From assembly GCF_963664075.1 (NCBI RefSeq), contig NZ_OY760916.1, forward strand, positions 1,614,001 to 1,678,000: a stretch of DNA of 64,000 bases, given 5' to 3'. Each line of letters starts with the position of its first letter. Within the stretch, counting starts at the first letter, position 1. The position numbers and the translations under genes were made by a program. Positions 37,867 through 46,624 of this stretch are shown here, in pieces. This DNA is from an uncultured Desulfobulbus sp. GTDB lineage: Bacteria > Desulfobacterota > Desulfobulbia > Desulfobulbales > Desulfobulbaceae. The notes below the pieces were generated by a model. It worked only from the letters and a program-made list of their open reading frames with translations. It searched no databases and was not told the DNA's origin.

Positions 37867-40014
37867 TTATTTGCAGTATTTCTCTTCAAGCATATCCAGG
37901 ACTTTGCCTGCAGACTCGGTGATCGGGGTACCAGGACCGTAAATACCCTTACAACCTGCGTCATAGAGGAAGTCATAATCGCTCGGCGGAATAACACCAC
38001 CGGCTACGACCATGATCTCGCCAGCACCCTGGGCTTTGAGTTTCTCGATCAACTCAGGGACAAGGGCTTTATGGCCGGCTGCCAGAGAGGAGGCGCCAAC
38101 GATGTGAACATCGTTCTCGATAGCCATTTTGGCCGCTTCGTCAGGAGTCTGGAACATCGGGCTGATGTCAACATCAAAGCCGAGGTCAGCGTAGGAAGAG
38201 GCAACAACCTTGATACCGCGATCATGGCCGTCCTGACCCATTTTGGTGACCAGGATACGCGGACGACGACCGGTTTTGGCCAGGAAGTCATCGGTGCGTT
38301 TGCGCAGTGCCTCGATAACCTGGGCGCTGTCTGCGCTGGCTTCGGAGTACTCAGAAGAGTAGGCACCAGATACACACTGGGTGGTTGCAACAAAACGTCC
38401 AAATACTTTTTCCATAGCGTCAGAAATCTCTCCAACAGTTGCTCTGGCTTTAGCTGCATCGATAGCACAGGCAAGGAGATTGTCGCTACCGCCAGCAGCC
38501 TTGGTGATGGCTTCGAGGCAGGCCTGACATTTGGCTTCGTCACGGGCAGCTTTGGTCTCTTTGATACGCTCGATCTGCTCAAGGCGAACAGAATCCGGTA
38601 CCTCGAGTACCTCGAAGTCAAGTTTTTCGTCTTTGAGGCGGTATTTGTTCACGCCAACGATAACGTCTTTACCCTGGTCGATACGGGCCTGACGACGGGC
38701 GGCAGACTCTTCGATGCGCAGTTTCGGCATACCGGAAGCGATAGCTTTGGCCATGCCGCCGAGCTCTTCGATCTCGTCCATGATCTTCTCGGCACCCTTG
38801 ACGATCTCGTTGGTGAGCCACTCGATGTAGTAGGAGCCACCGAGCGGATCGGCAACTTTACAGACCTGGGACTCTTCCTGGATGATGATCTGGGTGTTAC
38901 GGGCGATACGTGCGGAGAACTCAGTCGGCAGGCAAACAGCCTCATCAAAGGAGTTGGTGTGCAGGGACTGGGTACCACCAAGAACGGCGGACATGGCCTC
39001 GATGGTGGTCCGGATAACGTTGTTGTACGGATCCTGCTCGGTGAGCGACCAACCAGAGGTCTGGCAGTGGGTACGCAGCATGGTGGATTTCGGATTCTTC
39101 GGATTGAACTGCTGCATCTGTTTGTACCAGAGGTAACGTGCAGCGCGCAGCATTGCGATATCCATGAAGAAGTTCATGCCGATACCGAAGAAGAAGGACA
39201 GACGCGGAGCAAAGGTGTCCACATCCATGCCGGAGGCGATAGCAGCGCGAACATACTCAATACCATCAGCCAGGGTGAATGCTGTCTGAAGAACAGAGTC
39301 AGCACCGGCTTCCATGATGTGGTAACCGGAGATGGAGATGGTGTTGTATTTGGGCATGTTCTGCGAGCAGAATGCCATAATGTCGGAAATAATCCGCATT
39401 GAAGGCTCAGGCGGATAGATATAGGTATTACGGGTCAGGTACTCTTTGAGAATATCGTTCTGGATGGTACCGTTGAGCTGTTCCTGTTTAACCCCAGACT
39501 CTTCGGCAGCGGCGATCCACATGGCCAGAATCGGAATAACGGCACCGTTCATGGTCATGGAAACGGACATTTTGTCCAAAGGAATACCATCAAAGAGGAT
39601 TTTCATATCCTCGATGGAGTCGATGGCAACACCAGCTTTTCCGATATCACCGGATACACGGGGATTGTCAGAGTCGTAACCACGATGGGTGGAGAGGGAG
39701 AAAGCAACGGAGAGGCCTTTCTGGCCAGCTGCCAAGTTTTTGCGATAGAATTCGTTGGAAGCCTTAGCAGTGGAGAAACCAGCATACTGGCGAATGGTCC
39801 AGGGGCGACCGGCATACATGGTAGCCATCGGACCACGGGTATACGGGGCCATACCAGGGAATGCGCTCAGAGACTCGAGGCCTTTCAGGTCTTCTTCGGT
39901 GTACAGCGGTTTTACAGCAATGCCTTCGGGAGATTGCCAGGTGATGTCGTCCGGGCTTTTTCCCTTCATCTGCTTGGTGGCGACTTCAACCCATTGATCA
40001 TATCCAGTTGCCAT
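37867..40014 (-). CDS. Methylmalonyl-CoA mutase, single-chain type
   Basis: A 715-residue adenosylcobalamin-dependent mutase interconverting (R)-methylmalonyl-CoA and succinyl-CoA. The N-terminal TIM barrel contains [21 protein letters not shown]; the C-terminal B12 domain carries DGHDRG (the DxHxxG base-off motif) near residue 612 and later [10 protein letters not shown]. Size matches homodimeric enzymes such as E. coli ScpA (714), and no small subunit gene is nearby. AAGGAG lies shortly upstream of the ATG. With the epimerase and CoA-transferase it forms the core of propionate oxidation or formation. Confidence 0.98.
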   Translation of the reverse strand: MATGYDQWVEVATKQMKGKSPDDITWQSPEGIAVKPLYTEEDLKGLESLSAFPGMAPYTRGPMATMYAGRPWTIRQYAGFSTAKASNEFYRKNLAAGQKGLSVAFSLSTHRGYDSDNPRVSGDIGKAGVAIDSIEDMKILFDGIPLDKMSVSMTMNGAVIPILAMWIAAAEESGVKQEQLNGTIQNDILKEYLTRNTYIYPPEPSMRIISDIMAFCSQNMPKYNTISISGYHIMEAGADSVLQTAFTLADGIEYVRAAIASGMDVDTFAPRLSFFFGIGMNFFMDIAMLRAARYLWYKQMQQFNPKNPKSTMLRTHCQTSGWSLTEQDPYNNVIRTTIEAMSAVLGGTQSLHTNSFDEAVCLPTEFSARIARNTQIIIQEESQVCKVADPLGGSYYIEWLTNEIVKGAEKIMDEIEELGGMAKAIASGMPKLRIEESAARRQARIDQGKDVIVGVNKYRLKDEKLDFEVLEVPDSVRLEQIERIKETKAARDEAKCQACLEAITKAAGGSDNLLACAIDAAKARATVGEISDAMEKVFGRFVATTQCVSGAYSSEYSEASADSAQVIEALRKRTDDFLAKTGRRPRILVTKMGQDGHDRGIKVVASSYADLGFDVDISPMFQTPDEAAKMAIENDVHIVGASSLAAGHKALVPELIEKLKAQGAGEIMVVAGGVIPPSDYDFLYDAGCKGIYGPGTPITESAGKVLDMLEEKYCK

Positions 40015-40068
40015 GTCACTTACTCCTTGTGGTTAGCTTGGGGTTTATCCCCAGTTTAAATAAAACAA

Positions 40069-40117
40069 ACTGGTCCGACATTCGATCCCATGCAGGGGAT
40101 GTCCTGTCGGAACCAGT
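40069..40117 (-). terminator. Hairpin between epimerase and mutase genes
   Basis: ACTGGTCCGACA pairs with TGTCGGAACCAGT with one bulged base; TTTGTTTTATTT follows on the minus strand. It sits inside the operon and may attenuate or process the transcript. Confidence 0.6.
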
Positions 40118-40174
40118 GTTTTTCTTCCATTGAGTCCTTCGTTGCCGCGAATTACTCAATGTCTTGAACTTGTA

Positions 40175-40576
40175 TCAGCGCTCGGAAATCTCGACGAGAA
40201 CACCACCGGTTGCTTTGGGATGCAAGAAAGCAATTTTAGCACCGCCAGCGCCCATGCGCGGAGTTTTGTCGATCAGGGCTACGCCTTTTTCCTGCAGCTC
40301 GGCCAAAGCCTCTTCAATGTTCTCAACACGAAAAGCAACGTGCTGAAAACCAGGGCCTTTTTTCTCGATGAATTTTGCAATGGGTCCGTCGGGGGCGGTG
40401 GACACGAGCAGCTCAACCTCGCTTTCGCCAACAGGCAGGAAGGCGGTGGTTACTTTCTGCTCTTCAACAGTCTCAGTTCCCTCAAGTTTCAGTCCCATAA
40501 CATCTGACCAGAATTTTTTACCCTCGTCCAAGTTCGGTACAGCAATGCCCAGATGATCGATTTTGAGAACTTTCAT
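40175..40576 (-). CDS. mce: Methylmalonyl-CoA epimerase
   Basis: A 133-residue vicinal-oxygen-chelate protein converting (S)- to (R)-methylmalonyl-CoA. The start KIDHLGIAVPNLDEG and the second-half FQHVAFRVENIEEAL give the two metal-binding histidines; the C-terminal GGVLVEISE supplies the conserved glutamate. Length is standard. A GGAG-type site precedes the ATG. Hairpins lie on both sides of the gene within the operon. Confidence 0.96.
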   Translation of the reverse strand: MKVLKIDHLGIAVPNLDEGKKFWSDVMGLKLEGTETVEEQKVTTAFLPVGESEVELLVSTAPDGPIAKFIEKKGPGFQHVAFRVENIEEALAELQEKGVALIDKTPRMGAGGAKIAFLHPKATGGVLVEISER

Positions 40577-40802
40577 GCTGTCAGCTCCTTTCCGTTTTGT
40601 GTGTAGGATGTAAAAAGATATGTTTGCAATAGTGGTGGAACAGGTTTGCCGGTATCTCCGGAAATCCAGTAAATAAGTATGCTCGAAAACTGCGTTTCGA
40701 ACATTAACTTTTTTCCTATATTTTCAAAGGTTCAGCATAGAGCTTTCAGTAAATTTTGTGATGCTGCGTTGGCGGTTACCAGCGTTGCAAAATTTCTGAA
40801 TA

Positions 40803-40831
40803 CGACAGTGCCGCATTTAGCGGCACTGTCG
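40803..40831 (-). terminator. Hairpin between CoA-transferase B and epimerase genes
   Basis: Perfect 12-base arms CGACAGTGCCGC and GCGGCACTGTCG with a five-base loop, followed by an AT-rich stretch on the minus strand but no clean T-run. It lies just after the transferase B stop codon. Confidence 0.6.
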
Positions 40832-40846
40832 AAGGGGTATACCTGT

Positions 40847-41647
40847 TTATTTGGCTACCCGTTTGACGAAAACACCGTTGGGGTCGATCTCTTCACGAAT
40901 GAGTCGAATCTCCTCAACAGTGGGGGGCTCGAATTCACTGATGTTAGGATGGATCAGCAACTCGAAGCCTGTTGCTTCCTGGATTGACTCGACCGTCTCG
41001 CCCGGATAGGTATGGATCAGGCGCATTCTGTTGCTGCCTTCTTCGAAGTCAAGGATACCCTTGGTGGTGATGACGCGGTATGGGCCTTTACCCTGCATGC
41101 CGGCTTTTTGGCGAGCTCCTGGGCTACCATCAAGGTGACCTGGACTGGTCATGTAGGAAACTTGCTGATTGAATTTTTTTCTATCATGGGGAACGATCAG
41201 AATAGTGCGCTCGCAGGAAGCCGCCATATCTGAGGCACCACCAGAACCCGGCAGACGAACTTTCGGGGTCTGGTAGCCATCGGGAAAGTCACCCATCATG
41301 GTGGAGTTGAGGTTACCGTACATATCAACCTCGGCGCCACCGATGAAACCAAAATCGGCAAATCCGCGCTGGGTCAGCTCAAAAGCGGCGTTTAAGCCTT
41401 TTACATAGGAGGCCCCGGTAAAGGTACGGGAGTCACCTACGGAAACAGGCAGGCCATGGCGCAAGGGAGGGCCAACAGCGCCGGCCTCAAAAACCGGGAT
41501 GAGCCCCGGAGCGTGGGTTCGGTTTGCAAGCAGGGCTGCAACCATGGGCAAACCGGTGCCAACAAAAACAATTTTATTGTCTTCCAGTATTTTCGAGCCC
41601 GCCACAACGATGATCTCTTGGGCGGTATAATCCGTTGAAGCTGTCAT
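40847..41647 (-). CDS. CoA-transferase subunit B (glutaconate CoA-transferase-like)
   Basis: The 266-residue beta subunit of a family I CoA-transferase. The FEAGAVG segment places a glutamate at residue 54, the same number I recall for the catalytic glutamate of Acidaminococcus glutaconate CoA-transferase; GSGGASDMA and IGGAEVDMYGN are further family segments. The gene follows subunit A by 56 bases. In this operon the natural reaction would be transfer of CoA to propionate from succinyl-CoA or acetyl-CoA; this is inferred from context, not from specificity residues. Confidence 0.9.
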   Translation of the reverse strand: MTASTDYTAQEIIVVAGSKILEDNKIVFVGTGLPMVAALLANRTHAPGLIPVFEAGAVGPPLRHGLPVSVGDSRTFTGASYVKGLNAAFELTQRGFADFGFIGGAEVDMYGNLNSTMMGDFPDGYQTPKVRLPGSGGASDMAASCERTILIVPHDRKKFNQQVSYMTSPGHLDGSPGARQKAGMQGKGPYRVITTKGILDFEEGSNRMRLIHTYPGETVESIQEATGFELLIHPNISEFEPPTVEEIRLIREEIDPNGVFVKRVAK

Positions 41648-41703
41648 ATCGACTCCTTAGCTTAAGGTTATGAGAATTTCGTGCTTTATCTGAGTGAGTC
41701 AGA

Positions 41704-42720
41704 TTAGGCCAGGCGCTCGCAGTTTTGCATCTCTGCAGCTTTCACTGCCAGCAAGTCTTTTACACCGACTTTCTGCAGGAATTCTTCGAAGTTCTCAACA
41801 CCGTAGATATACTCGTCAAAGTATGCTTGCAGGCCTTCCTTAACTCCAGCTTTGCAGACGGGAGCGATAAGACCTAAGAAGTTGCGGATGTGATCGCCGT
41901 CGAACCAGTAATGGCGGCGACAGGCGCCAGGATAGGCACCGTACGGGACCTCGATAACCGCGTCAACGGCTGCAAACGGGATCATGACGTCTTTGGGGTT
42001 GGTGCACAGAAGCTCGTGGGAAACAAGCTGCTCGCAGGTGACGATGGTGTGGGCGGAAGCCATGGCGATTTCCGCACAGGTACAATCCGTACCACGAATT
42101 ATGCAGTTACCGAACTTATCAGCAGCCTGCACATGGATTAAGGATACATTGGGGTTAGAAGCCGGAATGACACCGATTTTACGACCGGTGAAGGGGCAAT
42201 CTATAATTTTTGTCCGGCTGGTATTTTTAATATCGCCGCCCAGAGGGCTACGGGTGGGAAGAAAGGGCAGGCCCATGGAGCCAGCTTTAAATCGGGCTGA
42301 CATGTTGTAGTTTGACCAATCCTCGATCTCTATGAGGCCTCGCTCGGCAAGATAGCGCCAGCCAGGAGCCAGGCCAAAACCCTCATGAGCCCAGTAGGCA
42401 AGCTCAATGCGTTTGATGTTGCATCTTTCAGGATTGAGGATCATGGCCGCGCCGAGATATTCGGGTGCCATACCTGCGGATTGAAAAGAAAGGGTGAGGT
42501 CTTTAAAGCCCTGCCGAATCATCTCGTGGCAGGTGGCAATGGGCTGGCGTACGTCGACAAATCCACCGATACCAACATTATCGCCATCGTTGATGAATTT
42601 GGAGACAGCTTCTTTGAGGGTCATGCGTTTGTCGCGCATGGACTTGTCCTTATTGACAAGTGCTTCCCGCGCTTCGTCGGGTGATAAACCAGTCCAGAAC
42701 ATATTCGCGTTGTTTTCCAA
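41704..42720 (-). CDS. CoA-transferase subunit A (glutaconate CoA-transferase-like)
   Basis: The 338-residue alpha subunit paired with the downstream subunit B. The region MTLKEAVSKFINDGDNVGIGGF is the typical start of the family I alpha-subunit fold. A large body with LAERGLIEIEDWSN is closest to glutaconate-type subunits. The start is taken as the TTG at 42720 because GAGG lies seven bases upstream; an ATG six codons in is the alternative. It is the first gene of the propionate operon and lies 77 bases behind a strong terminator hairpin in the leader. Confidence 0.88.
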   Translation of the reverse strand: MENNANMFWTGLSPDEAREALVNKDKSMRDKRMTLKEAVSKFINDGDNVGIGGFVDVRQPIATCHEMIRQGFKDLTLSFQSAGMAPEYLGAAMILNPERCNIKRIELAYWAHEGFGLAPGWRYLAERGLIEIEDWSNYNMSARFKAGSMGLPFLPTRSPLGGDIKNTSRTKIIDCPFTGRKIGVIPASNPNVSLIHVQAADKFGNCIIRGTDCTCAEIAMASAHTIVTCEQLVSHELLCTNPKDVMIPFAAVDAVIEVPYGAYPGACRRHYWFDGDHIRNFLGLIAPVCKAGVKEGLQAYFDEYIYGVENFEEFLQKVGVKDLLAVKAAEMQNCERLA

Positions 42721-42796
42721 TGTGTTACCTCTTCCTGTCTATCAAGCGTTTTTGTTGCCCGGCTACCTTTTTTGGGTTGGCCGGGATCCCCCTATA

Positions 42797-42849
42797 CAAA
42801 AAAAAGACCGGAAAACAGTAGGTTAAATACTACTATTTCGCCGGTCTTT
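42797..42849 (-). terminator. Leader terminator/attenuator before the propionate operon
   Basis: On the minus strand AAAGACCGG pairs with CCGGTCTTT, the interior adds GAAA/TTTT and AGTAG/CTACT pairs, and eight T residues follow. This strong intrinsic terminator lies between the leader and the TTG of the first operon gene. Confidence 0.8.
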
Positions 42850-42924
42850 CTTCTGACTCGATCGAACACGATGCACTGCAACTCTTGAAAATCTAACTGT
42901 CATATATGAGCCAATTTTCCTCAA
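42823..42924 (-). CDS. Possible 33-residue leader peptide
   Basis: A TTG-initiated ORF of 33 codons follows a strong GGGAGG site at six to seven bases and ends with TAA inside the loop of the leader terminator. It is rich in Arg, Ser and Val and has no run of one amino acid that would point to classic amino-acid attenuation. Position and ribosome site, not sequence similarity, are the evidence. Confidence 0.35.
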   Translation of the reverse strand: MRKIGSYMTVRFSRVAVHRVRSSQKKDRRNSSI

Positions 42925-43687
42925 ATGGTTCCTCCCGGGTTATCCGGGTGAATACAGATGATCTGCACATCCACGGGCTTGCTGCCCGTCTTTCATGACT
43001 GCACGGGAAAAACGAGTCTCAATCGCAACGGGTACTGTGTTGGCGAAAAGGACTTAAAGCTACTTCTCTTCTGTACTACCTCACTACTCAACTTGCCTGC
43101 CCGGACAAACTGGCAGTCTATACGCAAAAAACCGGCTTCCTTGGAGTCCGATGTAGCATCAAAAAACAAAAAGCCGGTAAACAGCTAAAACTAAATAACT
43201 TACGGTGTCGTTTTCCTATTTAAGATTACGCGTTTTGTCAACAGCAAAAAAAAAAATTTGGCAATTAATGAATGGCAGTTCACTTACATTCAATGAAATA
43301 ATAGATAGTTAGCTGTTTCTAGATTTATTGTGCTTTTTTTGGGATGCTCAATTAGCACAGGTCGATATTTTTTTGTTGGCCCTATTTAATTCTTAACTTG
43401 CTTAAATACTGGTAAAAATTTGTTTTGTACGAGAAGGATAGAAGCTTGTGACAAACTGATATTTAGTGTACAACTCGAAGCCTGGCCGCAATAAAAATAC
43501 AAAATTGAAATGTTTTAGTACAAAATCGTTTCTCGCATGATTAGCTAAGTTTTGGTTCATCGCCCCTGATGTTGTTTGTCTTGAAACGTGGTCACAGATG
43601 CGGCCAATACCCCCTTGCCTGTTTTCTTCCTTGGCAATTGAGCAGGGATATCATCCCTATCGTCAATACATTCAAAGGAGCAATCGG
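42850..43687. other. Long leader and intergenic region of the propionate operon
   Basis: More than 800 bases separate the operon from the divergent adenosyltransferase gene. On the minus strand this holds TTGACA at 43236-43241, which has a poor -10 partner; a first pair of terminator-like hairpins ending in T-runs (43120-43205, see separate entry); then about 200 bases of structured sequence including ACGGGC-AGCAA-GCCCGT and CCCGG-ATAA-CCGGG stems; and an 18-codon ORF from 42996 without a ribosome site. I could not find the conserved core of a cobalamin riboswitch. The part 43250-43680 is AT-rich and looks like promoter DNA for the adenosyltransferase. Confidence 0.5.
43125..43205 (-). terminator. 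Tandem terminator-like hairpins at the start of the leader
   Basis: On the minus strand a hairpin with CCGTAA and TTTACCGG arms is followed by CTTTTTGTTTTTTG. Its GCC-rich 3' part can alternatively pair (ACCGGCTT with AAGCCGGT) to form a second hairpin followed by six T. The two structures are mutually exclusive and both terminator-like. Confidence 0.55.
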
Positions 43688-44257
43688 ATGAAGGTTTATA
43701 CTGGTGGCGGAGATAAAGGCAAAACAAGCCTCTTTTCCGGGGAACGTGTTCCCAAACATCATATTCGGATCGAGGCCTATGGCGACCTCGATGAACTGAA
43801 CTCTGTACTAGGGGCAATTGTCGCTCATTTGCCGAAAAATGAAGAGAGCCTCGCTGAAGATTTGGAAAATATTCAGGCTAACCTCTTCTTGGCTGGTGCT
43901 TGGCTGGCAACGACACCGGATTCTTCTGCAACTAGTTACCTGACAACCCTGCCTGAAAATGTTGCCAAAGACCTTGAGCAGCGTATTGATGCTTTATCTG
44001 AAGTTCTTCCTCTGTTAAAAGAGTTTATTCTTCCTGGCGGTGCGCCAGTTGCTGCATGGGCGCATCTTGCCCGAACCGTTTGCCGTCGTTGCGAACGACG
44101 CCTCACCGAGTTAATGGAGACCTCCAAGCAAGCGGATGTATCCGAATTGGCGGTCATTCAAGTCTACCTCAACCGTTTGTCCGATTATTTGTTTGTAGTG
44201 GCTCGGTACCTGAACCAGGTGCTAGGTACCCCTGATAAAACTTGGAAGAAAAATTAA
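43688..44257 (+). CDS. PduO-type cob(I)alamin adenosyltransferase
   Basis: A 189-residue ATP:corrinoid adenosyltransferase that makes adenosylcobalamin. The N-terminal YTGGGDKGKTSLFSGERV is the ATP-binding signature, and the C-terminal LNRLSDYLFVVARYLN the conserved corrinoid-side helix with its Arg-Ser-Asp triad. The ATG at 43688 follows AAAGGAG; the frame is open further upstream. It diverges from the propionate operon, whose mutase needs this cofactor. Its stop overlaps the next start (TAATG), so the flavin reductase is translationally coupled. Confidence 0.95.
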   Translation: MKVYTGGGDKGKTSLFSGERVPKHHIRIEAYGDLDELNSVLGAIVAHLPKNEESLAEDLENIQANLFLAGAWLATTPDSSATSYLTTLPENVAKDLEQRIDALSEVLPLLKEFILPGGAPVAAWAHLARTVCRRCERRLTELMETSKQADVSELAVIQVYLNRLSDYLFVVARYLNQVLGTPDKTWKKN

Positions 44258-44925
44258 TGACTATGGTTGTAGCAGAACATTCGGTTACCATTTTGGGGCG
44301 AAAATGGCTGAATGATGAAATCTTTGAGTTAGTGTGCACCCGACCCAAAGGTTTTGACTTCGTTGCAGGTCAGCACGTGACCGTGCATTATCAGGAGGAT
44401 GAACGAGAATATTCTATTCTCTCGCCTCCATCAGCTGATTCGCTGCACTTTTTGATCAAACGTATTGAGCATGGGCGACTTAGTTCCATCCTAGCCACCC
44501 TCGAGATGGGCGAAGAACTCTCTATAAGTAAAGCAAAAGGGTATCTGATTTATCGGCCCACGGACCGACCGATTTACTTTGTGGGAACTGGCGTAGGAAT
44601 TGCTCCCTTTGTCTCTATGGCTAGGTCAGGGACAAAAAAATTCACCTTGCTTCATGGGGCACGAGAGGTTTCAGGGTTGTTTTTTCGTCAGGATCTCATG
44701 TTGGCAGCGACCCGTTATATTCCCTGTATCTCAGGGAAAATCAATCCTGAAACCAATGTTATCGATCTGCATCCTGGCTACGTAACTGATTACATCGACC
44801 GGTATGTGAAGCCAGGTGCCTATGATTTTTACCTCTGTGGCTCCAGGGCTATGATTCATGATGTGACCCATCTGTTGGATCAGCATTTTCCCGAAACTAG
44901 GATATATAGCGAAGCCTTTAATTAG
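44257..44925 (+). CDS. FNR-like flavin reductase coupled to the adenosyltransferase
   Basis: A 222-residue ferredoxin-NADP reductase fold: a FAD-binding barrel (about 1-95, with AGQHVTVHY and EYSILSPPS) and an NAD(P)-binding half (about 100-220, with GTGVGIAPFVSM and the YLCGSRAMI segment). No 2Fe-2S domain is present. The ATG overlaps the adenosyltransferase stop in TAATG. Because adenosyltransferases need cob(I)alamin, a dedicated cob(II)alamin reductase is an attractive role; that is inference from coupling. Alternatives are a general flavin or ferredoxin reductase. Confidence 0.82.
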   Translation: MTMVVAEHSVTILGRKWLNDEIFELVCTRPKGFDFVAGQHVTVHYQEDEREYSILSPPSADSLHFLIKRIEHGRLSSILATLEMGEELSISKAKGYLIYRPTDRPIYFVGTGVGIAPFVSMARSGTKKFTLLHGAREVSGLFFRQDLMLAATRYIPCISGKINPETNVIDLHPGYVTDYIDRYVKPGAYDFYLCGSRAMIHDVTHLLDQHFPETRIYSEAFN

Positions 44926-44963
44926 CCACTATTCGATAAACATATCGAAATAAACATTGGCAA

Positions 44964-44997
44964 CCGCCAGCAGTAGGTTTTGTTCTGTTGCTGGCGG
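44964..44997. terminator. Hairpin between convergent genes
   Basis: CCGCCAGCA and TGCTGGCGG are perfect arms around a 16-base loop. T-runs are weak on both sides, so it may be a bidirectional terminator of modest strength. Confidence 0.5.
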
Positions 44998-45010
44998 ATT
45001 TGCCTGAAGG

Positions 45011-46387
45011 TCAGATCAGACCCTGCATGTATCTGTGCATAGATTCAGCAGCATCCAACCCTTGACAGACAGCTTTGGCAACGGTTTGTGGACCAAGTAC
45101 GGTATCGCCCCCTGCAAAAATCCAGTCGACACTGGTTTGCAGGGTAACAGGATCAACCACATAGGTACCACGCGGGGTTATTTCCACGGATACGCTTGCG
45201 TCGTGGACCGGTATAACCGTCTGTCCCACTGCACCTATGAGCGCATCTGCCTCTACAATGAATTCTGAACCAGGTTGAGGTTTGGGGACGCAACGCCCGG
45301 AAATATCAACCTCGCCCAGCTCCATCCGAATGCATTCAACACCGGTAAGCTGACCGTCTTTGGCGATGATGCGTGTCGGAGCAGTGAGGAATTGCAGATT
45401 AACCCCTTCTTCCTCCACATGATGAACTTCCACCTTGGATGCTGGCATTTCATCACGGGTGCGACGGTAAAGAATAGAAACATTTTTCCATCCAGAACGA
45501 AGCGCCACCCTGGCGACATCAATAGCTACGTTCCCCCCTCCAACAACCAATACTCGATCACCAAGAGCAATTTCACGTCCCGTCAAAACCTGGACCAAGT
45601 AATCGACACCTGACATCACGCCATTGGTAGAGTTTTCGCCTTCTAATCCCAATCGTTTTGATTCATAGGCACCTATGCCGAGAAAAACGGAGCTATAGCC
45701 CTGCTCACGCAGCTCAGACAAGGTGAGGTCCTGCCCGACAGTGATGCCGGTTTTGACATTAACTCCACATTGTTGCAGGGCATAGAGTTCTGCTCCAATG
45801 ATGTTGCGGGGCAGACGATAGTTGGGGATACCGACGCTGAGCATGCCTCCAAATACAGGGAGCGATTCGAAAATAGTGCAGTTGTATCCACGATGTGAAA
45901 GCGCGTGGGCAACGGTTATCCCAGCTGGACCAGAGCCGATTATGGCAACTTTTAGGCCATTTTTGGGGGCACAACGAGGAGAGAGATTTTTACCGTTTAT
46001 AATCATCCAGTCGGCAAGGAAGCGTTCAAGCAGTCCTATTGCCACCGGCGCATCCTTTTTTGCACGAATACAGGCTCCCTCACATTGGAATTCATGAGGG
46101 CAGACGCGAGAGCAGATTGAGGGCATGGAGCTGGTCTCACGAATAGTCCAGTAGGCCTCTTCAAATTTTTTTTCACGCATAAGGGCAATGAAACGCGGGA
46201 TATCATTGCCAATGGGGCATCCCATGACGCAGGGCGGTTTTCTGCATTGCAAGCAGCGATTTGCCTCAATAAGCGCTGTCTGCTCGTCAAAACCCTTGGA
46301 TACTTCATCAAAATTATCGAGACGTTGCTCGGCATCCAGTTCGTGGGGATATTGCCGGGGAATAGCCAGTTGTTCCCTAATCTGCAT
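45011..46387 (-). CDS. GltD-like NAD(P)-dependent Fe-S oxidoreductase
   Basis: A 458-residue member of the glutamate-synthase small-subunit family. The N-terminal Fe-S region has CLQCRKPPCVMGCPIGNDIP and CSRVCPHEFQCEGAC. FAD binding follows at GSGPAGITVAHAL (near residue 151), NAD(P) binding at GGGNVAIDVARVAL (near 289), and the second FAD motif at IFAGGDTVLGP near the end. No large GltB subunit and no NfnA partner is adjacent, so it may act as a stand-alone GltA-type protein or with a partner encoded elsewhere. It is oriented away from the next operon, with about 240 bases between. Confidence 0.88.
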   Translation of the reverse strand: MQIREQLAIPRQYPHELDAEQRLDNFDEVSKGFDEQTALIEANRCLQCRKPPCVMGCPIGNDIPRFIALMREKKFEEAYWTIRETSSMPSICSRVCPHEFQCEGACIRAKKDAPVAIGLLERFLADWMIINGKNLSPRCAPKNGLKVAIIGSGPAGITVAHALSHRGYNCTIFESLPVFGGMLSVGIPNYRLPRNIIGAELYALQQCGVNVKTGITVGQDLTLSELREQGYSSVFLGIGAYESKRLGLEGENSTNGVMSGVDYLVQVLTGREIALGDRVLVVGGGNVAIDVARVALRSGWKNVSILYRRTRDEMPASKVEVHHVEEEGVNLQFLTAPTRIIAKDGQLTGVECIRMELGEVDISGRCVPKPQPGSEFIVEADALIGAVGQTVIPVHDASVSVEITPRGTYVVDPVTLQTSVDWIFAGGDTVLGPQTVAKAVCQGLDAAESMHRYMQGLI

Positions 46388-46624
46388 AGAAGTGCTCCAT
46401 TGTAAGGTGAGAAAGATTCTCTTTTTGTAACAAGTCTTCTTGTGACTGACAACCGCGAAGCTTCATTTTTTCCTGGCTTGCAGATGTCCTTGCTTTTTTT
46501 TTATCGAGCCGGTAAGTCCAACAGCTTACACGTTGAACGTTGATAGTATCCACAAGAGCAGGTGCGGTCTAACGCCTGTTCATGCTTGGTGTTCTCGTTA
46601 CATTTACTCATTCGATAAGGGGCT

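Noticed and set aside
38071-39402. 443-residue plus-strand ORF
   Set aside because: It lies wholly antisense to the methylmalonyl-CoA mutase gene, has no ribosome site or recognisable domain, and is a codon-bias shadow. The same holds for 37004-37942.
42850-43250. Cobalamin riboswitch ahead of the B12-dependent operon
   Set aside because: The position is ideal, but I could not find the B12 box (GCCACTG / AGCCAGGANACCTGCC-type core) on the minus strand. Infernal would be decisive.
43688-44257. Longer adenosyltransferase starting at 43598
   Set aside because: The extra 30 codons are not family-like and the AAAGGAG site marks the ATG at 43688.
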